A stretch of DNA of 64,000 nt. Origin: Streptomyces sp. NBC_01232. Lineage in GTDB: Bacteria; Actinomycetota; Actinomycetes; Streptomycetales; Streptomycetaceae. The notes below the pieces were generated by a model, which was not told the origin of the DNA, did no database searches, and saw only the letters and a list, made by a program, of their open reading frames with translations. The stretch covers positions 1,984,001 to 2,048,000 of the forward strand of contig NZ_CP108518.1 in the NCBI RefSeq assembly GCF_035989885.1. The letters are read 5' to 3'. Positions 1 through 9,269 of this stretch are shown in pieces. Both the position numbers and the translations under genes were made by a program. Each line of letters opens with the position of its first letter. The first letter of the stretch is position 1.

Positions 1-1
1 C

Positions 2-421
<420 letters not shown>

Positions 422-445
422 CGGCTGGCCACCCGAGCGTCCCCA

Positions 446-496
446 GGGGCCCTCACTCGGTACGGACCTGGGGGATCCGTACCGGGAGGGGGCCCC
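446..496 (+). terminator. Hairpin after the protease gene
   Basis: A perfect stem GGTACGGA/TCCGTACC (459-466 and 476-483) is nested inside a second pair, GGGGCCCTC/GAGGGGGCCCC (446-454 and 486-496). It sits 25 bases after the protease stop, as a typical Streptomyces terminator does; no U-tract is visible. Confidence 0.7.
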
Positions 497-534
497 GTTC
501 GCACGGCGGCCGGCCCTGCACCTAATCTCTCGCC

Positions 535-1065
535 ATGAACATGCCTGGTTTGCGGCTGCTGCCCGCCGCCCTGCTGGTCGGAGCGTCGCTCAGCGGCTGC
601 TCCCTGGTCTTTCCCGAAACCTGCGAAGGCACCGAAGCCGCCTTGGCCGAGCTCGACAAGGTATCGGCCCTGACCCTGCGCCCGGCGCGGGCCACACCCG
701 TCGGCGGCGAGGCGGGAACCGCGCCGCACTGCACCGAAGACACCGGGGGCGCCTGGCTGACCGCCCAGCGGACGTACGCGTACGACGGGAGCCGCGAGGA
801 GGTACTGGACTACTTCGGCCGGGAGGCACCCGCGGCGGGATGGCGCCCGGTGGAGAGCCTCGACTCGGAACGGACCCGTGACTTCGTCGTCTTCTGCTTC
901 GAGTCCAAGAAGCATCCGAGCCTCACGCTCTATTTCGACTCCCCCGACGACCTCCGCGAGTTCTACGGAATAGACCCGGGCCCGGCCCCGGCCGTGCCCG
1001 GGTCCCGGATCTGGTTCTCGGTGTCCGTCGAGGCGATGCCCGACGGCTCCCGGATCGACTGCTGA
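535..1065 (+). CDS. Putative secreted lipoprotein, unknown function
   Basis: The product is 176 residues. Residues 1-22 form a lipoprotein signal peptide with lipobox LSGC (Cys22). The remainder is a soluble domain with several cysteines and no family I can name. It should be lipid-anchored on the outer face of the membrane. ATG 535 is followed by a second in-frame ATG at 541, so the start is uncertain by two codons. It stands alone: a terminator precedes it and the next gene is convergent. Function is not inferable. Confidence 0.8.
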   Translation: MNMPGLRLLPAALLVGASLSGCSLVFPETCEGTEAALAELDKVSALTLRPARATPVGGEAGTAPHCTEDTGGAWLTAQRTYAYDGSREEVLDYFGREAPAAGWRPVESLDSERTRDFVVFCFESKKHPSLTLYFDSPDDLREFYGIDPGPAPAVPGSRIWFSVSVEAMPDGSRIDC

Positions 1066-1108
1066 GGCAACCGGGACGCCCGGGCCGGGGCCGGTCCGCA
1101 GAACGCGT

Positions 1109-1714
1109 CTAGGGACGCAGCGCGCGCAGCAGCAGGTCGGCGAGGTGATCGGCGACCTCCTGAGGGGTGAGCGGGCCGTCCGCCCGGTACCAGGTGGAGA
1201 GGTGGTGGACGGACCCGAAGTGGTAGTCCACCACCAGGTCGGCGGGGGTCGCGTCGGAGAACACTCCCGTGCGCTGCCCCTCCTCCACCAGCGCCCGGAA
1301 GCGCTCGTGGTAGCGCCGGCGCTCCGCCCGCACCTGCTTGAACTTCTCCGGGCTGAGCTGGTGCATCGACCGGAAGAAGATCATCGCGTCGTCGAGGTTC
1401 TCGATGGTGGTGACGACCACGTCGGCGGCCGCGGCGCGCAGCCGCTCCTCGACGGGCGCGTCGGAGTCGGCCACCGCGTCCAGGCGCTGCTGCTGGAGCC
1501 GCAGCATCCGCGCGTACACCTCGTGCAGCAGATCGTCCTTGGACCCGAAGTAGTGGTAGAGCGCACCCTTGGTGACACCGGCCGCCTCGACGATCTCCTG
1601 GACCGAGGTGCGGTCGTAGCCGCGCTCGGCGAAGAGCCGGGTGGCGACGGCCAGCAGCCGCTGCGGTACCGGGGCCTCGTGCGTGCCTGCGGGTTCCGTG
1701 GTCCTGGCCGCCAT
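1109..1714 (-). CDS. TetR family regulator (fatty-acid type)
   Basis: The product is 201 residues. The N-terminal helix-turn-helix spans about residues 18-65 (TSVQEIVEAAGVTKGALYHYF). The C-terminal half is a ligand domain like those of actinobacterial fatty-acid regulators (KstR2/FadR type). It lies 68 bases downstream of the acyl-CoA ligase on the same strand, so it likely controls the SDR-ligase operon with an acyl-CoA ligand; this is inferred from context. A weak pair of half-sites (GACGGTCGTAC region, near 1765-1785) lies just upstream. A stronger candidate operator lies before the SDR at 4397-4408. Confidence 0.85.
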   Translation of the reverse strand: MAARTTEPAGTHEAPVPQRLLAVATRLFAERGYDRTSVQEIVEAAGVTKGALYHYFGSKDDLLHEVYARMLRLQQQRLDAVADSDAPVEERLRAAAADVVVTTIENLDDAMIFFRSMHQLSPEKFKQVRAERRRYHERFRALVEEGQRTGVFSDATPADLVVDYHFGSVHHLSTWYRADGPLTPQEVADHLADLLLRALRP

Positions 1715-1782
1715 GGCGCTGACCTTCCCTTCCTCGTTCCTGCCTGGTCACAGCGACCAGCTGTACGACCGTCCGACTGTTT

Positions 1783-3603
1783 TCAGCCTCGATCGCGCAG
1801 TTCCCGTCGCAGGATCTTGCCACTGGTCGTCTTCGGAAGGACAGGCAGGATCTCGACCTCGCGCGGGTATTTGTACGCGGCGATGCGCGCGGCGCAGTGG
1901 GCGGAGAGCTCCTCCGGCTCCACCGAGGTGCCGGGGCGCAGGCTCACGTACGCCTTCACGCTCTCCCCCCGGTACGCGTCCGGGACGCCGACCACGGCGG
2001 CCTCGCGGACTGCGGGGTGGGTGTAGAGCACGTCCTCGACCTCCCGCGGCCAGACCTTGAAGCCCGAGGCGTTGATCATGTCCTTCTTGCGGTCGACGAC
2101 ATAGAGCCAGCCGTCCGGGTCCATGAACCCGACGTCCCCGGTGCGCAGTTCGCCGTCCGGGAAGGCCTTGGCGGACTCCGCGGGCAGGCCCCAGTAGCCG
2201 GGCACCACCTGGGGGCCGCGGACGGCTATCTCACCGGTCTGACCGAAGGGGACCTCGGCGCCCCGGTCGTCGAGGATGCGCACGACGGTGTCGGCGCCGG
2301 GCAGGCCCACGGAGAGGGTGCCGGAGGCGGGGTCGACGGGGGCTTCGAGGTGCACGGGCACGGTGGCGCAGGGCGCGGTGCACTCGGTGAGGCCGTAGCC
2401 GTTGCGGAGGTAGAAGCCGAAGGCGGTGCGCAGGCGCTCGACGAGCGCGGGCGGGAGCGGGGCGCCGCCGGAGGAGATCACCCGGAACGAGGCGAAGTGG
2501 TCGGGGGTGACGCCGGGGTGGGCGGCGAGGGCCATGAAGGCGGTGGCCGGGCCGACGGTGTAGGCGGGGCGGTGTTCGAGGAAGGCGTCGAGGACGGCGC
2601 CCGCGTCGAAGCGGTGGGCGAGGACCAGAGTGCCGGCGTTGGTGAAGCAGGCGGCGAGCTCGCAGACCATGCCGGTGATGTGGAACAGGGGCGCGAGGGC
2701 GAAGTAGCCGGCACCCTCGGGCAGGGGGTGGGAGGTGACCTGCCGGGTGGCGTTGTACGTGAGCGCGCCGTGCGGGTTCATCGCGCCCTTGGGGGTGCCA
2801 CTGGTGCCGGAGGTGTAGCTGATCAGGGCGGTGTCGGCGGCGGTGAGGTGCGGATCGTCCGGCGCCGGTCGCCCGCCGCGGGCCACGGAGAGGAGGTCGG
2901 CGGGGGCGGGGCCGGCGGGATCCGGGGAGGGACCGGGGCCCGGCGCGCCCGCCTGGGCGGGCACGAACGGCCGGGCGGGGGCCGGGACAGGGCCCGGCTC
3001 CGGCACCGGCACCGGCACCGGGCCGAAGACGCGCGGGTCGTTGCGCGTCTGGAAGTCCAGGTCGGAGGCGGTCAGCACGGTCCGCACGGCGCTGTCCCGC
3101 ACGGTCTCGCACAGGTACGCCGTCCACGCACGGCCGTCGCAGACCAGCGCGGCGGCCCCCGAGTCGCGGAGTATGTGCCCGACCTCGCCGGACTTGTACA
3201 TGGGGTTGAGCGGGACGACGACGGCCCCGGCCTTCCAGGCCGCGAGGACGGCGAGCACGAAGTGCGGGGTGTTCTGCAGCATGACCGCGACCCGGTCCCC
3301 GCGGCGGATGCCCTGCGCCGCGAGGTGACCGGCGACGGAGCCGGAGAGCGCGTCGGCCTCCGCGTAGCCGATCCGGCCGTCGAAGTAGGCCAGCGCGGTG
3401 CGCCCGGGGGCGCGGGCGACGGCCTCGCGGAAGGCGTGCAGGACGGTGGGCGGCGGGGAGACGGGCGCCCGCTGGACCGCGGCGAGCAGCCCGACCCAGG
3501 GCTTGGCCCCGTACCGCGAGTCGTGCGGGGCCCCGGAAGCGTGCGGGGCCCCGGAGGCGTGCGCGGCCCCGGAAGCGTGGGAGGGGGTCAACGCGTCTCC
3601 CAT
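1783..3603 (-). CDS. Acyl-CoA synthetase (AMP-binding, ANL family)
   Basis: The product is 606 residues and should activate a carboxylic acid to its acyl-CoA using ATP, in the cytosol. Visible ANL motifs are YTSGTSGTPKGA (about 262), GYGLTE (about 401), RTGDVGFMDPDGWLYVVDR, and the C-terminal catalytic lysine in TTSGKILRR (about 596). The start at 3603 is chosen because ATG overlaps the end of the SDR gene by 16 bases. Two oddities stand out: a repeated Ala/His/Gly N-terminus (HASGAP units, residues 9-25) and a roughly 55-residue Pro/Ala insertion near residues 190-245. The substrate is unknown; a medium or long chain fatty acid is likely from the TetR and SDR neighbours. Confidence 0.9.
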   Translation of the reverse strand: MGDALTPSHASGAAHASGAPHASGAPHDSRYGAKPWVGLLAAVQRAPVSPPPTVLHAFREAVARAPGRTALAYFDGRIGYAEADALSGSVAGHLAAQGIRRGDRVAVMLQNTPHFVLAVLAAWKAGAVVVPLNPMYKSGEVGHILRDSGAAALVCDGRAWTAYLCETVRDSAVRTVLTASDLDFQTRNDPRVFGPVPVPVPEPGPVPAPARPFVPAQAGAPGPGPSPDPAGPAPADLLSVARGGRPAPDDPHLTAADTALISYTSGTSGTPKGAMNPHGALTYNATRQVTSHPLPEGAGYFALAPLFHITGMVCELAACFTNAGTLVLAHRFDAGAVLDAFLEHRPAYTVGPATAFMALAAHPGVTPDHFASFRVISSGGAPLPPALVERLRTAFGFYLRNGYGLTECTAPCATVPVHLEAPVDPASGTLSVGLPGADTVVRILDDRGAEVPFGQTGEIAVRGPQVVPGYWGLPAESAKAFPDGELRTGDVGFMDPDGWLYVVDRKKDMINASGFKVWPREVEDVLYTHPAVREAAVVGVPDAYRGESVKAYVSLRPGTSVEPEELSAHCAARIAAYKYPREVEILPVLPKTTSGKILRRELRDRG

Positions 3604-4352
3604 TTCTGCTGGAGGTGGTTCATGCCGCTCAGCCAGCGGTCCGGCTCGGTGGCGCGGGCGGCGTAGAAGTCGGCGACCTCGGGGTGCGGCAGGATCAAGA
3701 ATCGGCCCTTCTCCATGCCGTCGAACAGCGCGTCCGCGACCGCTTCCGGCTCGATCGCGGTCGGCGCGAGGACGAGTTCGCCCGCCGAGCCCGCGGCGGT
3801 CAGCATGTCGGTGCGCACCCCCTGCGGGCAGATGGCGTGGACCTCGACACCGCGGTGGCGGTAGGTCAGCGAGAGCCATTCGGCGAAGGCGAGCGCACCG
3901 TGCTTGGTGACACTGTACGGGGCCGCTCCGATCATGGTCAGCAGCCCGGCGGCCGAGACGGTGGACACGAAGCGGCCGCTCCCCCGCTCCAGCCAGTCCG
4001 GCAGCAGCAGTCTGGCGGCGCGGACGTGGGCCATGACGTTGGTGTCCCAGGCCGCCTCCCAGACGGACTCGTCCGCGAAGGCGTCGCCGCCCGAGGCGAG
4101 GCCGGCGTTGGCGCAGTAGACGTCGACCGTCCCGCCGAGCGCCTCGCGGGCCTCGGCCACGATCGCCGAGGCGTCGCCCGGCACCGGGACCGCCCGGTCG
4201 CCGATGGCGGCCGCGACGGCGGCGGCCCTGTCCGGGTCGAGGTCGTTGACCACCACCGTGGCGCCCTCGGCCGCGAAGCGGTGGGCGAGGGCGGCGCCGA
4301 TGCCGCCGCCCGCGCCGGTGACGACGACTCGCTGGTCCTGGTATGCGTTCAC
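3588..4352 (-). CDS. Short-chain dehydrogenase/reductase
   Basis: The product is 254 residues, a classical SDR. It has the nucleotide-binding motif TGAGGGIG (12-19), an NAG motif in CANAGLA, a catalytic serine (VSAAG) and the YxxxK pair in YSVTK (about 148-152). It starts with GTG preceded by GAGAGGTGG. It is the first gene of a three-gene unit with the acyl-CoA ligase (16-base overlap) and TetR, so it likely oxidises or reduces a hydroxyacyl or alcohol intermediate in a lipid catabolic route. The exact substrate cannot be told. Confidence 0.9.
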   Translation of the reverse strand: MNAYQDQRVVVTGAGGGIGAALAHRFAAEGATVVVNDLDPDRAAAVAAAIGDRAVPVPGDASAIVAEAREALGGTVDVYCANAGLASGGDAFADESVWEAAWDTNVMAHVRAARLLLPDWLERGSGRFVSTVSAAGLLTMIGAAPYSVTKHGALAFAEWLSLTYRHRGVEVHAICPQGVRTDMLTAAGSAGELVLAPTAIEPEAVADALFDGMEKGRFLILPHPEVADFYAARATEPDRWLSGMNHLQQKWETR

Positions 4353-4396
4353 GGGTCCACCTCTCGTACGGCCGGATGCCGGATCGCGGGCAGACT

Positions 4397-4408
4397 AACC
4401 GGTCGGTA
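4397..4408. promoter_or_regulatory. Candidate TetR operator before the SDR-ligase operon
   Basis: AACCGGTCGGTA is a near-perfect inverted repeat 45 bases upstream of the SDR start. Its reverse complement matches TACCGACCGGTA at 19253-19264 in 11 of 12 positions. It is likely bound by the TetR encoded at the end of this operon; that assignment is inference. Confidence 0.45.
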
Positions 4409-4446
4409 TGTCAGGAGGAAAGGGGCGCGACGCCTAGCGTGGCCGG

Positions 4447-5721
4447 ATGACGCTGTCGCGACGCGGGGTGCTGGGGCTGGCGGGGGCCATCGGATCGGCG
4501 GGCGCCCTGGGAGCGGCCGGCCCCGGCGGGGCCACCAAGCCCGGGGCGGGCGGGGTCACCGCAGCGGCCGACCGGGTCCGCACCGGTTTCGAACGGCTCG
4601 CCGCCGACGGGTACGCCGCACTGGCCGGACAGAAGGTCGGGGTGGTCACCAACCCCACCGGGATCACCGCCGATTCCCGGCACCTGGTCGACGTACTGCA
4701 TGCCGACGAACGGGTCGACCTGGTCGCGGTGTTCGGGCCCGAGCACGGTTTCCGCGGGACGGCGCAGGCGGGCGACTCCGAGGGGGCCTCCCGGGACCCG
4801 GCGACCGGACTGCCGGTGTACGACACGTACGACAGGAGCGGGCAGAAGCTCGCGGACGTGTTCACGGCGGCCGGGGTCGACACCGTCGTCTTCGACATCC
4901 AGGATGTCGGGGCGCGCTTCTACACCTACATCTGGACCCTCTACGACTGCATGCGCGCGGCCGCGCTCGCCGACAAGGCGGTGGTGGTGCTGGACCGGCC
5001 CAATCCGGTGGGCGGCCGGCGAGCCGCGGGGCCCGTACTGGAGCGGCCGTACGCGAGCTTCGTCGGCCGGGAGCCGATCGCCCTGGCGCACGGGATGACG
5101 GCGGCCGAACTGGCCCGGCTCTTCAACGGCGAGTTCCTGACGGACCGGCCGGCCCGGCTGCGGACGGTGGCGATGTCCGGGTGGCGGCGGGAGTCGTTCT
5201 TCGACGGGACCGGGCTGCCCTGGGTGCCGCCGAGCCCGAACATGCCGACACCGGCCACGGCCCTCGCGTACGCGGGCACCTGCCTGTTCGAGGGGACCAA
5301 CCTCTCCGAGGGGCGCGGGACCACCACGCCCTTCGAGGTGGTGGGCGCGGAGGGCATCGACCGGCGGTGGGCGGAGGCGGCGAACGCACTGGGGCTGCCC
5401 GGGGTGTGGTTCCGGGAGGCGTACTTCACCCCGACGTTCTCCAAGCACGTGGGGAAGGTGTGCGGCGGGGTCCGGCTCATCGTGCACGACCGGGAGGCCT
5501 TCGATCCGGTTCGGGCCGGTATCGGGCTGCTGATCACGGCTCGGCGGGTGTGGAGCGGCTTCGGCTGGCGCGCGGACCACTGGATCGACAGACTGACCGG
5601 CTCGGACCGGGTGCGGACGCTGGTGGACGCGGGTGCGGACGTGGACGAGGTCGCGGGCGACTGGGCGGCCGGGCTCGCGCGCTTCGGGGCGGTGCGCGCG
5701 GGGTACCTGCTCTACCCGTGA
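4447..5721 (+). CDS. namZ: Exo-beta-N-acetylmuramidase NamZ-like (DUF1343) protein
   Basis: The product is 424 residues. The N-terminus has a twin-arginine-like export signal (LSRRGVLGLAG). The remainder is a full-length DUF1343 domain with the hallmark segments KVGVVTNPTGI, VFGPEHGFRG, DIQDVGARFYTY and PSPNMPT. The characterised family member NamZ removes terminal N-acetylmuramic acid from peptidoglycan fragments, so the likely role is extracellular muropeptide recycling. It is divergent from the SDR operon. The gene symbol rests on family membership. Confidence 0.85.
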   Translation: MTLSRRGVLGLAGAIGSAGALGAAGPGGATKPGAGGVTAAADRVRTGFERLAADGYAALAGQKVGVVTNPTGITADSRHLVDVLHADERVDLVAVFGPEHGFRGTAQAGDSEGASRDPATGLPVYDTYDRSGQKLADVFTAAGVDTVVFDIQDVGARFYTYIWTLYDCMRAAALADKAVVVLDRPNPVGGRRAAGPVLERPYASFVGREPIALAHGMTAAELARLFNGEFLTDRPARLRTVAMSGWRRESFFDGTGLPWVPPSPNMPTPATALAYAGTCLFEGTNLSEGRGTTTPFEVVGAEGIDRRWAEAANALGLPGVWFREAYFTPTFSKHVGKVCGGVRLIVHDREAFDPVRAGIGLLITARRVWSGFGWRADHWIDRLTGSDRVRTLVDAGADVDEVAGDWAAGLARFGAVRAGYLLYP

Positions 5722-5804
5722 GCCGACCGCGTCAGGGGGCTGGCCGGGCGGGCGCCGCAGCAGGATGCTGACGGCACCGGAGGCACGGCGTGGAGGGGGA
5801 CGTC

Positions 5805-7205
5805 ATGGCGGACATCGGTGTCGGATTCGGAATCGGGGACGGGATCAGGGCCGGGGCCCGCGTCGGGCTCGGGGCCGGCGTGGGCGGCGGAGCGGGGATC
5901 GGGGTCGGGCCGTACGCCGAGCTGACCTTCGACTCCGAGGGGGACGTGGACCGGGTCACGCAGGGAGCCGTGGCGCGGATGGAGGCCACGGACCTGCTGG
6001 TCTTCGCGCACGGCTGGAACAGCGACCGTTCGACGGCGACGCGGCTCTACGACCGGTTCTTCGCCCCCTTCCCGGGGCTGGTGGGGTCGGGGGTGCGCCT
6101 GGGATACGTGGGTGTCGTCTGGCCCGCGATGCGGTTCTCCGACGAGCCGATACCGGACTTCGACGCACCCGGCGCCCTCGCGGCACCGGGTGAGGGCATC
6201 GCTCCGGACCCCTACGCCCTGGACCCCCACACCCGACGGGCGCTCGGGCAGTTCTGGCCGGAGCGGCGGGCGGAGCTGGACCGGGTGGCGGAACTGCTGC
6301 AGGAGCGGCCGGACTCGGCGGCCGCGTTCATCGAGTTCGGCGCCCTCGTGCGCGAGCTGGCCGGGGTGGACGCGGTACCCGCGGCGGTCGCTCCGGAGGT
6401 CCCCGCGATCTTCACGGACGACGTGCTGGAGGTGTGCCGGGCCCTGTCCGTGGCCCTGCTCCGGGCGGGCGCCCCGGCCTCGGCGGACGCCGACGGTCAG
6501 GGCCTGACGGCCGACGGGCCGGGTTTCACGGCCGGCAGCGGGCTGCGCGGGTTGTGGGGCGGCGCCAAGGAGCTCCTGCGGCAGGCGACGTACTACAAGA
6601 TGAAGAAACGGGCGGGTGTGGTCGGCGAACGCGGCCTCGGCCCGGTGCTCGCACAGCTGGCGGCCGTCCGTCCCGCCCTGCGCTTCCATCTGGTGGGGCA
6701 CAGCTTCGGGGCGCGGGTGGTGTCCTTCTCGCTGCGCGCGGTGCCGGACCGGGCCCGCTACGTGAAGTCCGTGACCCTGCTCCAGGGCGCCTTCTCCCAC
6801 TACGCGTTCGCCGACCGGCTGCCGCACGACAAGGCCAACGGCGGCGCCCTGCGCGGTCTCCAGCGCAGGGTCGACGGGCCGGTCGTCGCATGCCACTCCC
6901 CGCACGACTCCGCACTCAAGGTCTTCTACCCGCTGGCGTCCCGGATGGCAGGGGATTCGGCCGGTCTGCTGGGATTCGACGAGCGGTGGGGCGCGATCGG
7001 TCACGACGGGGTCCGGGCCGTCCCGGGTGCGCCCCGGCTGAGCCTCGACACCGCCCTGCGCGAGGGGGTGCCGACGGCCGGTTGCGTCAGCGTGGACGCG
7101 GGCTCCGTGGTGCGGCGCGGCGGTGCCCCGTCGGGGGCGCACAGCGACATCTGCCACGAGGAGCTGGCCCGGCTGGTGGTGGCGGCGGGGCGCATGGGGC
7201 GCTGA
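5805..7205 (+). CDS. Alpha/beta hydrolase-fold protein with Gly-rich N-terminus
   Basis: The product is 466 residues. ATG 5805 is preferred over GTG 5790 because GGAGG lies 8 bases before it. Residues 1-35 are a glycine-rich stretch (GIGDGIRAGARVGLGAG). An FAHGWNS oxyanion-type segment follows, and the nucleophile elbow GHSFG is at about residue 300. There is no signal peptide, so it is likely cytosolic. Streptomyces genomes carry such proteins as unnamed serine hydrolases. Substrate unknown. Confidence 0.75.
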   Translation: MADIGVGFGIGDGIRAGARVGLGAGVGGGAGIGVGPYAELTFDSEGDVDRVTQGAVARMEATDLLVFAHGWNSDRSTATRLYDRFFAPFPGLVGSGVRLGYVGVVWPAMRFSDEPIPDFDAPGALAAPGEGIAPDPYALDPHTRRALGQFWPERRAELDRVAELLQERPDSAAAFIEFGALVRELAGVDAVPAAVAPEVPAIFTDDVLEVCRALSVALLRAGAPASADADGQGLTADGPGFTAGSGLRGLWGGAKELLRQATYYKMKKRAGVVGERGLGPVLAQLAAVRPALRFHLVGHSFGARVVSFSLRAVPDRARYVKSVTLLQGAFSHYAFADRLPHDKANGGALRGLQRRVDGPVVACHSPHDSALKVFYPLASRMAGDSAGLLGFDERWGAIGHDGVRAVPGAPRLSLDTALREGVPTAGCVSVDAGSVVRRGGAPSGAHSDICHEELARLVVAAGRMGR

Positions 7206-7300
7206 CTTCTGGCCATGTGCCACCCGCACGCCTCGACCGCCCCCGCATGCGCCCGCCTCCGACCGGGCATGTTGGGCACATCGGCGGAGGTGATGGTGTG

Positions 7301-7882
7301 ATGGCGGGATTCCGGAGTCTGGCCTACCAGGTGCGCGACGCGCGCAATGACCGGGCCTTGCGGCGCCACTCGCTGCGCCGCTGCCTGGAGCGGTTCGCGC
7401 CGTACGGGCACCGGGCCACGTGGTGGCACCTGTGCGACCGGCACGGGATCGCTCCCGAGGACCGGGGGGCCGATCCGCTGCGGCTGGTCGCCGCACTGGA
7501 GGAGCTGGAGGACGCGCGGGCGGTCTGGCTGGAGTACGAGCGGCAGTTCGCGGAACGGCGCCGGCGGGAGAAGCACCACGGTCTGCGCCGCCCGGAGTGG
7601 GCGTGGGGCGGGAGCGGGGACGCCGTGGTGCGCTGCGCGGATCCGGGGGTGCGGCCGGAGGGGACGCTGGGCGAGGTGCTGCGGAGGCTGGTGCGGGCGC
7701 TGGAGTCGGAGCCGGGGACGGGGTGCCCGGTCTGCGGGGACACCGAACTGCACTGGCCGGAGGTGGCTCCGCTCGGGCCGTGGGCGGGGGCGCTGGCCTG
7801 GGACGGGCCGGTGTGCGCGGGCTGCGGGATCGTGGTGCCCAGACCGGCCCTGGCGGACATCCCCACCGGGGAAGCGGCGTGA
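7301..7882 (+). CDS. Hypothetical protein with C-terminal zinc ribbon
   Basis: The product is 193 residues. GGAGG at 7286-7290 precedes ATG 7301 (GTG 7298 is also possible). The N-terminal half is Arg-rich and helical. The C-terminal third has two Cys pairs, CPVCGD and CAGCGI, spaced as a zinc ribbon. Its TGA overlaps the GTG start of the next gene, so the two are translationally coupled. No family assignment. Confidence 0.7.
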   Translation: MAGFRSLAYQVRDARNDRALRRHSLRRCLERFAPYGHRATWWHLCDRHGIAPEDRGADPLRLVAALEELEDARAVWLEYERQFAERRRREKHHGLRRPEWAWGGSGDAVVRCADPGVRPEGTLGEVLRRLVRALESEPGTGCPVCGDTELHWPEVAPLGPWAGALAWDGPVCAGCGIVVPRPALADIPTGEAA

Positions 7883-8676
7883 GGCCGTCGTCGCGGCCCG
7901 CTTCGGTGCCGGCGGCGGTGGCGTCACAGGCAGCGGCGCCGGTGGCGGTGGCGGTGTCGCTGAACGGCTCGCGGGACGCGGGCGACGGCCCGGCCGTGCC
8001 GATGTCGCCCGGGGCTCTGGCGGAGTCGGCCCTGGCGGCCGTCGCGGCCGGGGCCGGCGAGGTGCTGGTGCACCCGCGGACGCCGTGCGGGCGGGAGAGC
8101 CTCTCGCCGCGGGTGGTCGGACCGGTACTGGAGGTGCTGCGGCGCACGGGGGTCGGCGTAGCGCTTTCGGTGTCGGTGGGCATTGCGGCCGAGCCCGATC
8201 CCGCGGGGCGGCTGGAGCGGGTGGCTTCGTGGACCGTGCTGCCGGACCGGGCGGTGGTGGACTTCGGGCAGCCGGGGGCCGGCGAGCTCGCCCGGGCCCT
8301 GCTGGCGCGGGGGGTGGCGGTGGACGCGGTGGTGCCCATGGGCGGCCCGGCCGGGCCGGAACCGCTGGCCCGGTTCCTGGCCTGGCCGGTGCGCGAGCCC
8401 GGGCGGGTCCGGCTCTCGGCCGAGCTCGCGGCGGCCGATCCGGCCCTGGTGGCGGGGTTGCGCGGGCTGCCGCCGGTGCCGGTGCTGCTGTACGGGCGGG
8501 ACGCGGCCGCCTGGCCGGTGCTGCGGCTGGCCGCGCGGTGCGGCACCGGTGTGCGGACCGGCGTAGGGGACGTGACGCAGCTGCCCGGCGGGCGCCCGGC
8601 GCGGTCGAACGCCGAACTGGTGGCGGCGGCCCGCGACATGGTCGCGGAGGCGGCGGCTACAGCCGCGAGCCGGTGA
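7879..8676 (+). CDS. Divergent BKACE-family (3-keto-5-aminohexanoate cleavage-like) protein
   Basis: The product is 265 residues. The start GTG 7879 overlaps the previous stop (GTGA). The N-terminus [10 protein letters not shown] and the segment [13 protein letters not shown] align with the beta-keto acid cleavage (BKACE) TIM barrel, whose members condense beta-keto acids with acetyl-CoA. The usual metal-binding HxH pair is reduced here to a single His (HPR), so the canonical reaction may be lost. The 3' end overlaps the convergent soxR by 20 bases. It could be a pseudo-enzyme; the family call is moderate. Confidence 0.6.
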   Translation: MRPSSRPASVPAAVASQAAAPVAVAVSLNGSRDAGDGPAVPMSPGALAESALAAVAAGAGEVLVHPRTPCGRESLSPRVVGPVLEVLRRTGVGVALSVSVGIAAEPDPAGRLERVASWTVLPDRAVVDFGQPGAGELARALLARGVAVDAVVPMGGPAGPEPLARFLAWPVREPGRVRLSAELAAADPALVAGLRGLPPVPVLLYGRDAAAWPVLRLAARCGTGVRTGVGDVTQLPGGRPARSNAELVAAARDMVAEAAATAASR

Positions 8677-9100
8677 GCCGCTCGCCGAAGACGTCGTCCG
8701 GGTTGGACAGTGCGCAGGTCTCCATGGACAGACAGCCGCAGCCGATGCAGTCCGTCAGGTGGTCGCGCAGCCGGCCGAGGCGGGTGATGCGCTCGTCGAG
8801 CTCGGCGCGCCAGGCCTCGGAGAGACGGGCCCAGTCCTCGCGGTTGGGGGTGCGCTCCTCGGGTAGCTGGGCGAGTGCCTCGCGGATGCTGGCCAGCGGG
8901 ATGCCCACGCGCTGGGCGGCACGGACGAAGGCCACGCGGCGCAGCGCGTCGCGGGTGTAGCGGCGCTGGTTGCCGGAGGTGCGACGGCTGCTGATCAGGC
9001 CCTTGGACTCGTAGAAGTGGAGCGCCGAGACGGCCGCGCCGCTACGGGCGGACAGCTGACCGACGGTGAGTTCGTGGATTTTCTCGGGAATCTGCGGCAC
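8657..9100 (-). CDS. soxR: Redox-sensitive MerR-type activator SoxR
   Basis: The product is 147 residues. It has a MerR helix-turn-helix at about residues 10-45, a dimerisation helix, and the [2Fe-2S] cysteine cluster [12 protein letters not shown] (Cys118, 121, 123, 129). SoxR activates target promoters when its cluster is oxidised; in Streptomyces it answers redox-active pigments rather than running a SoxS cascade. It is convergent with the BKACE-like gene and divergent from maoC. No clear SoxR box is seen in the 9101-9269 gap. Confidence 0.93.
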   Translation of the reverse strand: MPQIPEKIHELTVGQLSARSGAAVSALHFYESKGLISSRRTSGNQRRYTRDALRRVAFVRAAQRVGIPLASIREALAQLPEERTPNREDWARLSEAWRAELDERITRLGRLRDHLTDCIGCGCLSMETCALSNPDDVFGERLTGSRL

Positions 9101-9154
9101 CCCGCCGAGCGTAGTCGGAGGTCCGTTGACATACGCATACGGCCCCCAGCATGC

Positions 9155-9168
9155 TGAGCAAGCGCTTA
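9155..9168. promoter_or_regulatory. Operator-like 14-mer upstream of maoC
   Basis: TGAGCAAGCGCTTA, with palindromic core AAGCGCTT, is identical to 10428-10441 upstream of the TetR gene at 9744-10379. It lies between soxR and maoC. It is probably the binding site of that TetR (inferred from the exact repeat). Confidence 0.55.
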
Positions 9169-9199
9169 TTCGTCCGCGAGTCGCCTGCGTGGGTCACGC

Positions 9200-9251
9200 G
9201 CGGGACATCCGAGCGGGACATCCGAGCGGGACATCCGAGCGGGACATCCGC
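9200..9251 (+). repeat. Four tandem 13-bp repeats in the maoC leader
   Basis: The unit GCGGGACATCCGA occurs four times head to tail (the last copy differs at the final base). It ends 8 bases before the AGGAG ribosome site of maoC, so it lies in the 5' leader or promoter region. Confidence 0.9.
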
Positions 9252-9269
9252 CAGAGACAGGAGCAGGGC

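Noticed and set aside
3615..5771. 718-codon plus-strand frame across the SDR and namZ genes
   Set aside because: The product has no domain and is antisense or out of frame to two recognised genes.
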